A stretch of 64,000 nt of DNA from Croceimicrobium sp965279135 (GTDB lineage: Bacteria > Bacteroidota > Bacteroidia > Flavobacteriales > Schleiferiaceae), in the NCBI GenBank assembly GCA_965279135.1, contig OZ257133.1:3100001-3164000 (forward strand), read 5' to 3'. Below are positions 1 through 10,071 of this stretch, piece after piece. The notes beneath the pieces are model-generated. The model saw only the letters and a program-made list of their open reading frames with translations. It was not told where the DNA came from and searched no databases. The position numbers and the translations under genes were made by a program. The first letter of the stretch is position 1, and every line of letters starts with the position of its first letter.

Positions 1-1
1 C

Positions 2-3000
2 AGCTTAGGTAACCAAGCGTCTTATGAAAACTGTTGGACTACCAATGTTAGTGGCAACCCACGTTGGGAATCAGAAGACGCCAGTGGATTTAATGAGAAT
101 TCTTCTGGAACCGGTCCTACGGTAGATAATACTGTTGGAGTGGGAGGTACTTATATGTTCCTGGAAACATCTTCTCCTTCGGGATTAGGTGATACCAATG
201 TTCTTTATTCTCCAGCGATTGACATTTCTACTTTGACCTCTCCAATGTTGAGTTTCTACTATCACATGCACGGTCAAACTATGGGAGATTTACGTGTATG
301 GGCAGAAGATGCTAATGGAACTCGCATTGCCTTGGATAGCTTAAATGGACAGCAGCAAGCTGTACAGGCTGATCCATGGCTAGAGAAGCAAATTCTATTG
401 AGCGGTCTGCCTTCAGGTACCTATCGTTTCTTATTTGAAGGTGTTGCGGGTAGTAGTTTCTACTCGGATATGTCTATCGATGACTTTGCAGTATTAGAAG
501 CACCTGCTTGTTTTGCGTCTTCTAATCTTACTGTGATTTCTGCCGACAATAATAGTGCTACCGTTACTTGGACTGCAGGTACAGGCACGAGTTGGGATGT
601 GGAATACGGCCCTGCAGGATTTACTCCTGGATCAGGAACCGTAATAAACTCTACCAATGACACCCTAACCATTACCGGTTTAATGGCCTCTACTAACTAT
701 GAGTTCTATGTAACGGATAGTTGTGGATTTAATGGTGTTGCCACTACCGCTGGCCCAATGGCATTCAGTACTACTGCATGTGCCGCTAGTGAGCAGTGTG
801 TATACCTGGTAGACATGTATGATACCTTCGGTGATGGTTGGAATGGTGCTACGGTAACCTTCTGGCAGAATGGAGCCGCAGTGGGAACTCTAGGGGCCAA
901 TTTTGCAAATGGCTCTAGTTTCAACGATAGTATTGTGCTTTGTGATAACCTCAATACCATAGTTACCTTAAGTGCTGCCGGAGGATTCCCTGGCGAAGTG
1001 GAGCTGGTTGTAATTCAACCAAATGGCGACACTGCTGGAACCCATCTTGCAACTACTGGATTGGTGAGCGGCGATACCTTGTTCAACTTTACTAGTAACT
1101 GTTCTAATTGTGGGACTTTTGCGGCACCGTTCTTCGAGAGCTTTGAGTTGAACTCGCCAAGCGTGGCTTGTTGGACCAATGAGTTTGTATCTGATACCAG
1201 CATTTTCTGGTCTTTAGGCTCAGGTTCAACAGGAGGTTCAATTACCGCTCCTTATGCAGGAAGCTTGAATGCGGTTTATGTTTCTCAAGGTCCTTCAGGT
1301 GCGGCTGATACCACAAGATTAGTTTCACCAGTACTAGATCTTAGTACTTTACTCACGCCACAGCTTAGTTTCTGGTACGGTCAGGAGGATTGGTTCGGTG
1401 ATCAGAATATCACCAATGTGTACTATCGTACGTCTCCAACCGGAGCGTGGACCTTCCTTTGGGGAGACAACACTAACGTGAGTAGCTGGACTCAGGCAAT
1501 CATGAGTTTACCTAACCCTAGCAGTACTTATCAGATTGCAATCGAGGGTATCAATAACTGGGGTCATGCAAATGTGATCGATAGCTTGTCTATTACTGAT
1601 GCTGCTGTGATTTGCTCATTGCCAGATTCTGTTCAGGCAAGCAACATTACCAGTAGCAATGCCACAATTACTTGGGTGTCTGGTGCCAATGCATCGTCTT
1701 CCTGGATTGAGTATGGACCAGTTGGATTCACCATCGGTAATGGTACCATTGTGAACCCAGCTACTACTGGAATCACTTTAAGTGGGTTAACCCCAGGTAC
1801 TTTATATGAGGCTTGTGTATGGGATGTTTGTTCTACACTGGGAGATACCAGTATGGCTGCATGCGTTACCTTCTCTACCCTTTGTGCTCCAATCACCAGT
1901 TATCCATATTTGGAAGACTTTGAAATTGGTGTAATTCCTCCTTGTTACAGTGAGACTTCTACAAGTTCCTCTTATACCTGGAGACCTAATTCGGGTGGAA
2001 CGACTTCTGGAGCAACAGGTCCAACTGTTGACCATACCCTTGGAACTCCAGCAGGAACTTACCTATACGTTGAGGCTTCTTCTCCAGCTGCACAAGGCGA
2101 TAGCGCTTTCTTGTGGACGGAAGAGTTCAATATGACTTCTCTGACTAATCCTGAGATTGTTTATTACTACCATATGTACGGAGCAGATATTGTGAACCTG
2201 GATCTCCAGGCCTTTAACCGCACCTCGGGCTCATGGGTAAGCATAAACAATATCGTAGGTCAGCAACAAACCTCTAATGGTGAGGCTTGGCGTGAAGCAC
2301 GAGTGAATCTAGCCGCTTATACTACCGATACTGCACTTCAATTGCGCTTCTTAAGCGTTCGTGGAGCTAGCTTTAATGGTGATGCATCACTTGATGACAT
2401 TATCATTCGCGAAACTCCTCCTTGCGTGGATGCTAGTAACTTGAGCGTGGTTACTGCAGGAAGCAGCAGTGTTACTTTAAGCTGGGTAAGTGATACCAAT
2501 ATTACGGTATCTACTATTCAGTACGGTGCGCCTGGTTTTGCCCTGGGAACTGGAACTAACGTAACGGCTACACCTAATGGATTTACTGTTACGGGCTTGG
2601 CAGGTACTACTTGCTACGACTTCTATGTAATGGATAGCTGTTCTGCCGCTACTAATTGGGTAGGTCCGGTTACAGCTTGTACCATCGCTACCTGTTCTGT
2701 AAGCAGCATGCCAAGTGGCACTACCAATGACACTACAGACTGTGATGGTGGGCCGGTTAACTTAATGGCTACTAGTAGCACAAGCAATGATCTGGCTTGG
2801 TTGGTTAACGGTATCGTTCGCGAAACCGGAAGCGCTTATACCACAGACTCGATCAGCTTTACTACTCCATTTGATGTTGCGGAATACGTAACCACATCTC
2901 CTAACTTAAGTATTGGGCCTATGACCAATATCGCAACTGCGGGTTATGGCAACTTTACAAATGGACAGTGGATTAATGTTGTGGATACTGTTTACATCGA

Positions 3001-4384
3001 CAGTATGACTGTAAACCATCAGAATGATGTTCAGGCCTTTGTACAGGTTTGGGACGCGGCTATTACCAATGTGCTTCAGCGTGGCGATACTTTCTCCACT
3101 CCTGCTGGTATAACTGGTGATTTAAGAGTTCCTGTGAATATGGTTCTTACTCCAGGTGTTTACTTCATGAATGTTGACTTCCTAAGTGGAGCCGGAGCCT
3201 TGTTCCGTGCTACTGGTGGAGCTTCTTACCCATACGACCTTCCAGGTTTAATGAGTATCGACTCTACCAACTTCACCGATCAAAGTCGTATTTACTACAC
3301 CTTCGATATGAGCGTTAGTAAAGCGTGTATTGGCATGCCCGCCCAGGCACTTGGTGTTGTACCTGGAGCAAATGCAGGTATTTCAGATACTAGCTTAGTA
3401 TGTTCTACTAATAGTGCAGCTAACCTTGCTTCTTTCTTAGGAGTATATGACGCAGGCGGAACTTGGGTAGATAATGATGCTACCGGTGCATTAACCGATA
3501 GTATTCTTGACGCCACCCAGTTAACTGCTGGTAACATCTATCACTTCAGCTACATTGTACCTGGCGTAAATGGATGTTCAGGCGATACCGCTGATGTTTA
3601 TGCTGAGATTGAGGCCGCTCCATTTGGAGGAGTTGATACTAGTACCGCACTTTGTGTGGGTGGTGGTATTACCATCCTGAGAAATTACCTAACCGGTACT
3701 GCCTTCGGCGGAACCTGGATAGACCTCGATGGTTCAGGAGCATTAAACACCAACACTGGGGTATTCAATACGAATAATGCCAATAGTGGTACTTACCGCG
3801 TATTGTATGTGCTTTCAGGTGTAGCTTGTCCTGCGGATACAACTCAACTCACATTGAATGTAGATACTATTGTATCTGCTGGGGTTGCAGTTACCGATAC
3901 CGCTTGTGATGATGAAACTATGGTCGACCTGAATACTTACCTCGATGCTTCGGCAACCGCGGGGGGTACCTGGAGTGATCTTAGTGGAACCGGAGCCTTA
4001 AGCGGTAATATATTCGATGCGACTGCCGTAGCGAACATGACCAGCTATAACTTCCAATACAAAGTGACTTCTGGATGTGGCGATGATTCTGTAACAGTTT
4101 CACTGTTTGTTGATGATTGCGACGTTAGTCTTCGCGAGTTAAGCACTGGATTCATTAATATTTATCCTAACCCAACCACTGGTTTGATTAAGATTGATGA
4201 TAATAATGTACGCGGTGCGATTAAGGTTGAAGTGTTTGCCGGTAATGGTCAGCTGATGATTACTGAGCAGTATGCTGAAGGCGAAGAAATCCGTTTGGAT
4301 ATCTCTGAATTCGCTACCGGAATTTACACGGTGAAAGTGAACTCTTCTAAAGGCTTGGATGTGAAACGCATCATGAAGCAATAG
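2..4384 (+). CDS. Giant modular secreted adhesin (MAM-like/FN3 modules) with T9SS type A tail, 5'-truncated
   Basis: The frame is open from base 2, so the start lies upstream of the window; 1460 residues are visible. Three MAM-like jelly-roll modules (from the edge to ~500, ~1120-1600 and ~1910-2430) each precede an FN3-like module ending in a D-S/V-C motif. An insert near 800-1110 carries a DTFGDGWNGA signature. Three Ig/PKD-like repeats with the core GGTW-D-G-GAL follow at about 3410-4110. The last ~85 residues (NIYPNPTTG, then a GIYTVKV strand) form a Por-secretion tail, recognised by the type IX secretion system. Family knowledge suggests a cell-surface or released adhesin; the ligand cannot be read from the sequence. 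A terminator follows directly. Confidence 0.85.
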   Translation, partial: SLGNQASYENCWTTNVSGNPRWESEDASGFNENSSGTGPTVDNTVGVGGTYMFLETSSPSGLGDTNVLYSPAIDISTLTSPMLSFYYHMHGQTMGDLRVWAEDANGTRIALDSLNGQQQAVQADPWLEKQILLSGLPSGTYRFLFEGVAGSSFYSDMSIDDFAVLEAPACFASSNLTVISADNNSATVTWTAGTGTSWDVEYGPAGFTPGSGTVINSTNDTLTITGLMASTNYEFYVTDSCGFNGVATTAGPMAFSTTACAASEQCVYLVDMYDTFGDGWNGATVTFWQNGAAVGTLGANFANGSSFNDSIVLCDNLNTIVTLSAAGGFPGEVELVVIQPNGDTAGTHLATTGLVSGDTLFNFTSNCSNCGTFAAPFFESFELNSPSVACWTNEFVSDTSIFWSLGSGSTGGSITAPYAGSLNAVYVSQGPSGAADTTRLVSPVLDLSTLLTPQLSFWYGQEDWFGDQNITNVYYRTSPTGAWTFLWGDNTNVSSWTQAIMSLPNPSSTYQIAIEGINNWGHANVIDSLSITDAAVICSLPDSVQASNITSSNATITWVSGANASSSWIEYGPVGFTIGNGTIVNPATTGITLSGLTPGTLYEACVWDVCSTLGDTSMAACVTFSTLCAPITSYPYLEDFEIGVIPPCYSETSTSSSYTWRPNSGGTTSGATGPTVDHTLGTPAGTYLYVEASSPAAQGDSAFLWTEEFNMTSLTNPEIVYYYHMYGADIVNLDLQAFNRTSGSWVSINNIVGQQQTSNGEAWREARVNLAAYTTDTALQLRFLSVRGASFNGDASLDDIIIRETPPCVDASNLSVVTAGSSSVTLSWVSDTNITVSTIQYGAPGFALGTGTNVTATPNGFTVTGLAGTTCYDFYVMDSCSAATNWVGPVTACTIATCSVSSMPSGTTNDTTDCDGGPVNLMATSSTSNDLAWLVNGIVRETGSAYTTDSISFTTPFDVAEYVTTSPNLSIGPMTNIATAGYGNFTNGQWINVVDTVYIDSMTVNHQNDVQAFVQVWDAAITNVLQRGDTFSTPAGITGDLRVPVNMVLTPGVYFMNVDFLSGAGALFRATGGASYPYDLPGLMSIDSTNFTDQSRIYYTFDMSVSKACIGMPAQALGVVPGANAGISDTSLVCSTNSAANLASFLGVYDAGGTWVDNDATGALTDSILDATQLTAGNIYHFSYIVPGVNGCSGDTADVYAEIEAAPFGGVDTSTALCVGGGITILRNYLTGTAFGGTWIDLDGSGALNTNTGVFNTNNANSGTYRVLYVLSGVACPADTTQLTLNVDTIVSAGVAVTDTACDDETMVDLNTYLDASATAGGTWSDLSGTGALSGNIFDATAVANMTSYNFQYKVTSGCGDDSVTVSLFVDDCDVSLRELSTGFINIYPNPTTGLIKIDDNNVRGAIKVEVFAGNGQLMITEQYAEGEEIRLDISEFATGIYTVKVNSSKGLDVKRIMKQ

Positions 4385-4407
4385 GCAAGAGTCCTTAGAT
4401 AAACTAG

Positions 4408-4447
4408 ATCCCGACCTTTCAGATTGCTGAGGGTCGGGATTTTTTTT
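4408..4447 (+). terminator. Intrinsic terminator after the adhesin
   Basis: A perfect 9-bp stem (ATCCCGACC / GGTCGGGAT) with a 15-nt loop is followed by seven T residues, 24 bases after the adhesin stop codon. Confidence 0.85.
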
Positions 4448-4452
4448 GCCCC

Positions 4453-4460
4453 TATATTTG
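4453..4460 (+). promoter_or_regulatory. Bacteroidota -7 promoter element for the prolyl oligopeptidase gene
   Basis: TATATTTG matches TAnnTTTG and lies 37 bases before the start codon, just after the upstream terminator. No convincing -33 TTG at 19-21 bp spacing is visible. Confidence 0.55.
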
Positions 4461-4497
4461 TGCGAGCCGACTAACCCGACATTTAAAAACGACTTTT

Positions 4498-6672
4498 ATG
4501 AAAAAAGGTACTCTTCTAGTAGTGCTGGCAATTACCGCAGGTACAGCTTATAGTCAATCTCCTGCAAACATTCAGGAAAGTGAAACCACCATGAAAATTG
4601 ATTATCCCGAAACGCGAAAGGGTTCCACCGTAGACAAGTATTTTGACAGGGAAGTAACAGACCCCTACCGTTGGTTGGAAGACGATCGCTCAGAGGAAAC
4701 TGAGGCCTGGGTTAAAGCCCAGAATGAAGTGAGTTTCGGTTACCTGGAGCAAATTCCATATCGTGATGCCTTAAAGGAAAAACTGACCGAGCTTTGGAAC
4801 TATGAGAAAGTGGGTGCTCCTTTTGAACGAGGAGACTATACCTATTTCTATAAGAATGATGGACTGCAAAATCAATATGTGATCTATCGTTTCAAAACGG
4901 AGGAAGGCAGCATGGACAATGCGGAAGTATTCCTTGACCCTAACACCTTTGCCGAAGATGGGAGCACCTCTTTAGGAGGAGTTAGTTTCACGAAGGATGG
5001 TAGTTTATGCGCCTATCAAATTTCAGAAGGTGGATCAGATTGGCGTAAGGTTATTATTATCGATGCCGTTAGCAAAGAGCGATTAGGAGACACCCTAAAG
5101 GACGTTAAGTTCTCGGGCTTAAGCTGGCAAGGGAATGAGGGCTTTTATTATAGTTCCTACGACAAGCCGGTAGATGGCAGTCAACTAACAGCTATGACCG
5201 ACATGCATAAGCTCTATTTCCATAAGCTCGGTACCGCTCAGGCGGACGATAAGTTGGTTTTTGGCGGTGAAGAAATGAAACGTCGTTATGTAGGCGGAGG
5301 AGTTTCGGAAGATCAGCAGTACTTAATTGTTTCGGCAGCAGAATCGACCACTGGAAACGAGCTTTACATCCGTAAAGTTGAGAATGCAGACGAGCCTTTT
5401 ATTAATATCGTTTCCGGCTTCGGGAGCGATCAGAATATTATCCACACTGAAGGAGATAAAATCTATTTCAAGACTAACCTGAATGCTCCAAATGGTAGAG
5501 TAGCAGTGGCAACTTATCCTGATTTGAGCCCTGAAAACTGGGTGGACGTGATTCCCGAAACAGAAAATGTATTAACGATCGGAACAGCCGGAGGCAAATT
5601 TTTCGCCACCTATATGATCGATGCCATTCATAAGGTTTATCAATACAACATTGATGGAGAAATGGAGCGCGAGATAGAATTACCAGGACCAGGATCAGTA
5701 GGAGGTTTTGGTGGTCGATGGGATGACAAAGAATTATACTACAGTTTTACTTCTTATGTGTACCCAGGAACCACCTTTAAATATAAAATCGAGTCAGGAG
5801 AGTCAGAGCTCTATCGTAAATCTGCGGTGAAATTTGATTCGGAGCTCTATGAATCCAAGCAAGTTTTTTATGAGTCGAAGGACGGTACTAAAGTACCTAT
5901 GATTATCACCTATAAGAAGGGAATCAATCTTGATGGCACCAACCCCACTATGCTTTATGGATACGGAGGCTTTAATATCAGCTTAACTCCTTATTTCAGT
6001 ACCAGTAATATTGTCTGGTTACAGCAAGGTGGAGTTTATGCCGTAGCTAATCTCCGAGGAGGAGGCGAATATGGCGAGAAATGGCATAAAGCTGGTACTC
6101 TTATGAACAAGCAAAACGTTTTTGACGACTTCATTGCCGCTGCAGAGTATTTAATAAGCTCTGGTTATACCTCTTCTGAGAAATTGGCTATTCACGGCGG
6201 TTCTAATGGTGGTTTATTAGTTGGCGCAACAATGACGCAACGTCCGGATTTGATGGCTGTGGCCTTACCAGCAGTTGGCGTTTTAGATATGTTGCGTTAT
6301 CACAAGTTTACGGCTGGGGCCGGATGGCATACCGACTACGGAACCGCTGATGATAATCCTGAGATGTTCGAGTACCTATATGCTTATTCACCATTGCATA
6401 ATGTGAAAGAAGGAGTTGATTACCCGGCAACTATGGTAACAACAGGGGATCATGATGATCGTGTGGTACCGGCACACAGCTTTAAGTTTGCGGCGGAGTT
6501 ACAGGCAAAGAACAATATGGGCCAGCCGATGCTGATTCGCATTGAAACAAATGCTGGGCATGGTGCTGGCAAACCAACCGATAAGATCATTCAGGAGCAA
6601 GTGGATAAATGGTCTTTTAGCCTCTATAATATGGGCTACAGTGAATTACCAAATCCATATTCTAAGGAATAA
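4498..6672 (+). CDS. Prolyl oligopeptidase, family S9A, exported
   Basis: A 724-residue serine peptidase that cleaves after proline in short peptides. The N terminus is a signal peptide (MKKGTLLVVLAITAGTAYSQ), so it acts in the periplasm or outside. The beta-propeller spans about residues 30-470 and begins with the family signature DPYRWLEDD. The alpha/beta-hydrolase domain carries the nucleophile Ser569 in GGSNGG, the acid in GDHDDRVVP (Asp653/654) and His688 in NAGHGAG, so the triad is intact. Length fits the family (700-750). It is monocistronic between two terminators, with its own TAnnTTTG element. Assignment to S9A is firm; the natural substrate is unknown. Confidence 0.95.
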   Translation: MKKGTLLVVLAITAGTAYSQSPANIQESETTMKIDYPETRKGSTVDKYFDREVTDPYRWLEDDRSEETEAWVKAQNEVSFGYLEQIPYRDALKEKLTELWNYEKVGAPFERGDYTYFYKNDGLQNQYVIYRFKTEEGSMDNAEVFLDPNTFAEDGSTSLGGVSFTKDGSLCAYQISEGGSDWRKVIIIDAVSKERLGDTLKDVKFSGLSWQGNEGFYYSSYDKPVDGSQLTAMTDMHKLYFHKLGTAQADDKLVFGGEEMKRRYVGGGVSEDQQYLIVSAAESTTGNELYIRKVENADEPFINIVSGFGSDQNIIHTEGDKIYFKTNLNAPNGRVAVATYPDLSPENWVDVIPETENVLTIGTAGGKFFATYMIDAIHKVYQYNIDGEMEREIELPGPGSVGGFGGRWDDKELYYSFTSYVYPGTTFKYKIESGESELYRKSAVKFDSELYESKQVFYESKDGTKVPMIITYKKGINLDGTNPTMLYGYGGFNISLTPYFSTSNIVWLQQGGVYAVANLRGGGEYGEKWHKAGTLMNKQNVFDDFIAAAEYLISSGYTSSEKLAIHGGSNGGLLVGATMTQRPDLMAVALPAVGVLDMLRYHKFTAGAGWHTDYGTADDNPEMFEYLYAYSPLHNVKEGVDYPATMVTTGDHDDRVVPAHSFKFAAELQAKNNMGQPMLIRIETNAGHGAGKPTDKIIQEQVDKWSFSLYNMGYSELPNPYSKE

Positions 6673-6692
6673 AAGGTATTTGGAAAAAAGTA

Positions 6693-6733
6693 AAAGTCCT
6701 GATCTCTCTTTGCGAGGGATCAGGACTTTTTTT
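6693..6733. terminator. Bidirectional terminator between convergent genes
   Basis: A 12-bp stem (AAAGTCCTGATC / GATCAGGACTTT) is followed by T residues on the plus strand and preceded by A-rich sequence that gives a T-rich tail on the minus strand. It sits between the prolyl oligopeptidase and FAS1 stop codons. Confidence 0.85.
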
Positions 6734-6753
6734 ATTTAGATAAGACCGTCGGC

Positions 6754-7764
6754 TTATTCAGGAAGAATAACTGCGTCCATAAAGTGGATCGCGCCATTGG
6801 TTCCAATAATATCAGTTTCGGTCAAAGTGGAGGGATCGGTAGTCGAGCTACCATCAATAATTCTTACCTCAGTTCCGAGATCTAAATCGAAAGTGAAGAA
6901 GCCACCCATGCCATCAGAAGCTAGGCTAGGAACGGTATTAGAGCTAAGATTAGGAAGATCGCTGGATAAAACGATTCCACTTGTAGCATGGTAAAGTAAC
7001 ACAGTGGCCAAACCATCGGTTCCTAAAGCAGCCACTAACTCGTTAAGGTCATTAACATCTGGGATGGCAGCAATTAGATCATCAAACGCGCCATTGTCTG
7101 GAGCAAATAGGGTGTAGTTTGTACCAGTAGCAGTTAGAACCGAATCAATGTCTCCATCAGCAACTCCTAAGGCTGTAACCAAGCTGGTGTAATTAGCATT
7201 TAAGGCTACTAACTCATAGATAGAGATGGGAAGAATTACTGCATCAATTACATGAGCAACACCATTCGAAGCAACGATATCAGTTTCGCGCACTTCAGCG
7301 GTACCGTTAAGGGTAACCACAGAACTCACCTCAATATAGGCCGAAAGGGGATCACCATCATCATTAGAAGCCGCTGTGCTTACGTAGCCAGTAGCTACAT
7401 CTGCCGCGCGCACCTCCGCACCTAGAACGTGATACAACAATACGTTACGTAATCCATCAGTACCTAAAGCGTTTTCCAAGGCATCAAGATCTTGTAATTG
7501 CAATGCGGTTAAGGCTGCTGCGAAAGCATCGTTGGTAGGAGCAAAAACGGTGAAAGTTCCGTTTCCGTCTAGAGTCATGTCCAAGCCAGTACGTTGCAGT
7601 GCATCCACCAAGGTGGTGAAACGAGCATCGTCAGCAATAGTTGCGGTTAAACTTTCGGGACCAGGGTTAGGATTTGGGTTTTGATCGTCGTCGTCTGAAC
7701 AAGCCGTAAGAATAAACATCGCGCTGAATAGCATGATGAATCCTTTGTGCATTAGTGTTCTCAT
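6754..7764 (-). CDS. Lipoprotein with two FAS1 (fasciclin) domains, copy A
   Basis: 336 residues. A lipoprotein signal ends in the lipobox LTAC, followed by an acidic SDDDD linker; Asp after the Cys neighbourhood is typical of Bacteroidota surface lipoproteins. Two FAS1 domains follow, about residues 38-185 and 188-335, each with the H1 core FTVFAPTNDAF or YTLFAPDNGAF, a LLYH motif and an H2-like DI-NG-HF/VIDAVILP end. FAS1 domains mediate cell adhesion. It lies 92 bases downstream of a paralogue with the same architecture, suggesting tandem duplication. A shared bidirectional terminator follows. Confidence 0.92.
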   Translation of the reverse strand: MRTLMHKGFIMLFSAMFILTACSDDDDQNPNPNPGPESLTATIADDARFTTLVDALQRTGLDMTLDGNGTFTVFAPTNDAFAAALTALQLQDLDALENALGTDGLRNVLLYHVLGAEVRAADVATGYVSTAASNDDGDPLSAYIEVSSVVTLNGTAEVRETDIVASNGVAHVIDAVILPISIYELVALNANYTSLVTALGVADGDIDSVLTATGTNYTLFAPDNGAFDDLIAAIPDVNDLNELVAALGTDGLATVLLYHATSGIVLSSDLPNLSSNTVPSLASDGMGGFFTFDLDLGTEVRIIDGSSTTDPSTLTETDIIGTNGAIHFMDAVILPE

Positions 7765-7856
7765 TTGTTCTTCTTTTTGTTTAACTTATTTGACTAAACG
7801 TTAAACAAAACAAAAGGTTGGGAACGAAATAATCTTTTTTTCTAAGTCTCTGAAAT

Positions 7857-8852
7857 CTAATCGGTAAGCATAACCGCGTCGATCAGATGTATAACACCGT
7901 TGGTTGCGATGATATCTGTTCGGCGCACAACAGCGTCTTCTGTATTACTGCTATTATCAATTAAGCGAACCTCAGATCCAATGTTGACAAAGATTTGCAG
8001 CTGAACCCCTCCGTTACCCGTGGCCATCGTCGTGAGATTGCCAGTTTGTAAATCTTCTGCTAGTAGGGCACTATTAGTACTGTGGTAGAGGATCAGGTTT
8101 GCTAAGGGTCCTGTACCTAAGGATGCTACAAACTCGAATAAGTTTGAAACATTTGGGGTACGAGCTACTATAGTGTCGAAGGCGGCATTGTTGGGAGCGA
8201 AAACAGTGAAGGTGCTGTTCTCATTAGAGAGGGTGCTTCTTAAATCGCCATCCGCTAGTCCGATTGCTGCTTCCAGGCTACTGTAACGAGGGTTGACTTC
8301 TAACAATCCATAGACGCTTAAAGGCTGCAATACGGAACTGATTCCATGAATGATTCCATTGGTAGCATCAAGGTCTGGATTAATTACTACCGCACTTTCA
8401 TTTAACTCCAGGATAGTTCCTTTATTGGCATAAAAACTCAGGCTGTCTTTAAGGTTACTTACGGTCATACTTTTGTAATAACCAGTTTCAAATGATGCCC
8501 AGCTACGTTCCTCGTTCATGAGGTGATAGCTTAGAATATCACGCAATTTGGCTAAGCCGATTCCTTGGATTAAACCATCTAAATCACTGTATCCCATATC
8601 ACCAATCAGCGCATTGAAGGCATTGTTATTGGGAGCGAAGATGGTGTAGGTGCCGGCATTGCTTAAGCTCGCCGCCAGGCCAGTGCGGTTTAATGCATCA
8701 CTTAGAATAGAATATTGACTATCAGCCGCAAGTTTAGTCGCTATGGTTTGCGGGCTTGCATTATTGTTTTGATTAGAGTCATCATCATCCGAGCAGCTTA
8801 TTGAACTGACCAAAAAGCTAAAAATCAAGAGGCGGGAAATAAGTGTCTTCAT
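7857..8852 (-). CDS. Lipoprotein with two FAS1 (fasciclin) domains, copy B
   Basis: 331 residues, same design as the downstream neighbour: lipobox SISC followed by SDDDD, then FAS1 domains at about residues 33-180 and 183-330 with YTIFAPNNNAF and FTVFAPNNAAF cores and a terminal IHLIDAVML. The first domain has diverged more (LMNEERSWASFE replaces the usual HVLG region). The gene faces away from the KASIII-like gene at 9007. It is probably co-transcribed with copy A, since no terminator is visible in the 92-base gap. Confidence 0.92.
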   Translation of the reverse strand: MKTLISRLLIFSFLVSSISCSDDDDSNQNNNASPQTIATKLAADSQYSILSDALNRTGLAASLSNAGTYTIFAPNNNAFNALIGDMGYSDLDGLIQGIGLAKLRDILSYHLMNEERSWASFETGYYKSMTVSNLKDSLSFYANKGTILELNESAVVINPDLDATNGIIHGISSVLQPLSVYGLLEVNPRYSSLEAAIGLADGDLRSTLSNENSTFTVFAPNNAAFDTIVARTPNVSNLFEFVASLGTGPLANLILYHSTNSALLAEDLQTGNLTTMATGNGGVQLQIFVNIGSEVRLIDNSSNTEDAVVRRTDIIATNGVIHLIDAVMLTD

Positions 8853-9006
8853 AGCCGAGTTTGTGAGCCACTAATTTCAGAAATTGTTTGGCAACAAAAT
8901 CATTCACCTTAATTCTTTCTGACCCGAATTCAGCTCTTGAAAACTATGGAGCGGTGATTAGATACCATACAGGGATATTTCTTTCCTTTGATATAGATAC
9001 TGCAGA

Positions 9007-10071
9007 ATGAATCTAGAGATAACCGGAACGGGAAGTTGTATACCCACTATTAAGGTTCCAAATGAAGCGTTTAAGAATAATGAATTCTATACTCGCTCGG
9101 GTGAGAGGATCGATCAGGAAGGGGAGACCATCATCCAAAAATTCGAGGATATCACAGGCATACGTGAACGAAGATATGCTCAACCAGAACAACAAACTTC
9201 AGACCTAGCCACCATTGCAGCGCAAAGAGCCATTGATGATAGCGGGGTGGATCCTGAAATGCTTGATGGCATTATTTTGGCCCACAATTTTGGGAATATC
9301 CCCCACGGGAAAATTCAATCCGATATTTTACCTAGCCTCGCTACTCGGGTAAAGCATGACCTTGGAATAAAAAACCCCAATTGCATCGCATTTGATATCC
9401 TATACGGCTGCCCGGGGTGGGTGCAGGCGGTGATATTGGCTTACAATTATATCCTGGCGGGTCAGGGAAAACACTATCTGGTTATTGGTGCCGAAACCCT
9501 GTCTCGTAAACTCGATCCGCACGATCGCGATTCCATGATTTTCTCCGATGGAGCTGGTGCAGCGGTTGTTGAGGCAATTGACAAAGACTTAAAAAAAGGA
9601 ATACTAAGCACTGCCTCCCAAACTTTTACCGAAGAAGAGGCCTATTACCTTAATTATGATGAGAGTAATAACCCGGATGTAGGGCACGATACTCGTTTCA
9701 TCAAAATGCACGGACAAAAGATTTATCAATTTGCGCTCACGAAAGTTCCTGCCGCAATGAAGCTCTGTCTGGATCGCTCCGGTTTAAGCATTGAACGTGT
9801 AAAAAAGGTGTTAATCCACCAGGCCAATGAGAAAATGGACGAAGCAATTATAAAGCGTTTCTTCAGGCTATATCGCGCACCCGAGCCGGAAGGCATTATG
9901 CCCATGAGTATTCATCTCTTGGGGAATAGTTCGGTGGCTACGGTTCCCACCCTTTTGGATCTCCTCCGTAAAGGCGAGCTAGAAGGTCATGAATTAAATG
10001 ATGGTGATGTAATAATGCTGGCCTCAGTTGGCGCCGGAATGAGCATTAATGCGATTACTTATCGAGTTTAA
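9007..10071 (+). CDS. 3-oxoacyl-ACP synthase III (KASIII/FabH-like) family enzyme
   Basis: A 354-residue thiolase-fold condensing enzyme. The catalytic triad is visible: Cys135 in LYGCPGW, His271 in IHQAN and Asn307 in GNSSVATVP. The sequence around the Cys differs from canonical FabH (AACSGF, as in the gene at 55281), so the acyl substrate probably differs and it is unlikely to be the main housekeeping initiator. Related stand-alone enzymes serve in secondary lipid, olefin or polyene pathways; which one applies here cannot be told. No biosynthetic partners flank it. Its 3' end overlaps the convergent sulfotransferase gene by 17 bases. Confidence 0.88.
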   Translation: MNLEITGTGSCIPTIKVPNEAFKNNEFYTRSGERIDQEGETIIQKFEDITGIRERRYAQPEQQTSDLATIAAQRAIDDSGVDPEMLDGIILAHNFGNIPHGKIQSDILPSLATRVKHDLGIKNPNCIAFDILYGCPGWVQAVILAYNYILAGQGKHYLVIGAETLSRKLDPHDRDSMIFSDGAGAAVVEAIDKDLKKGILSTASQTFTEEEAYYLNYDESNNPDVGHDTRFIKMHGQKIYQFALTKVPAAMKLCLDRSGLSIERVKKVLIHQANEKMDEAIIKRFFRLYRAPEPEGIMPMSIHLLGNSSVATVPTLLDLLRKGELEGHELNDGDVIMLASVGAGMSINAITYRV

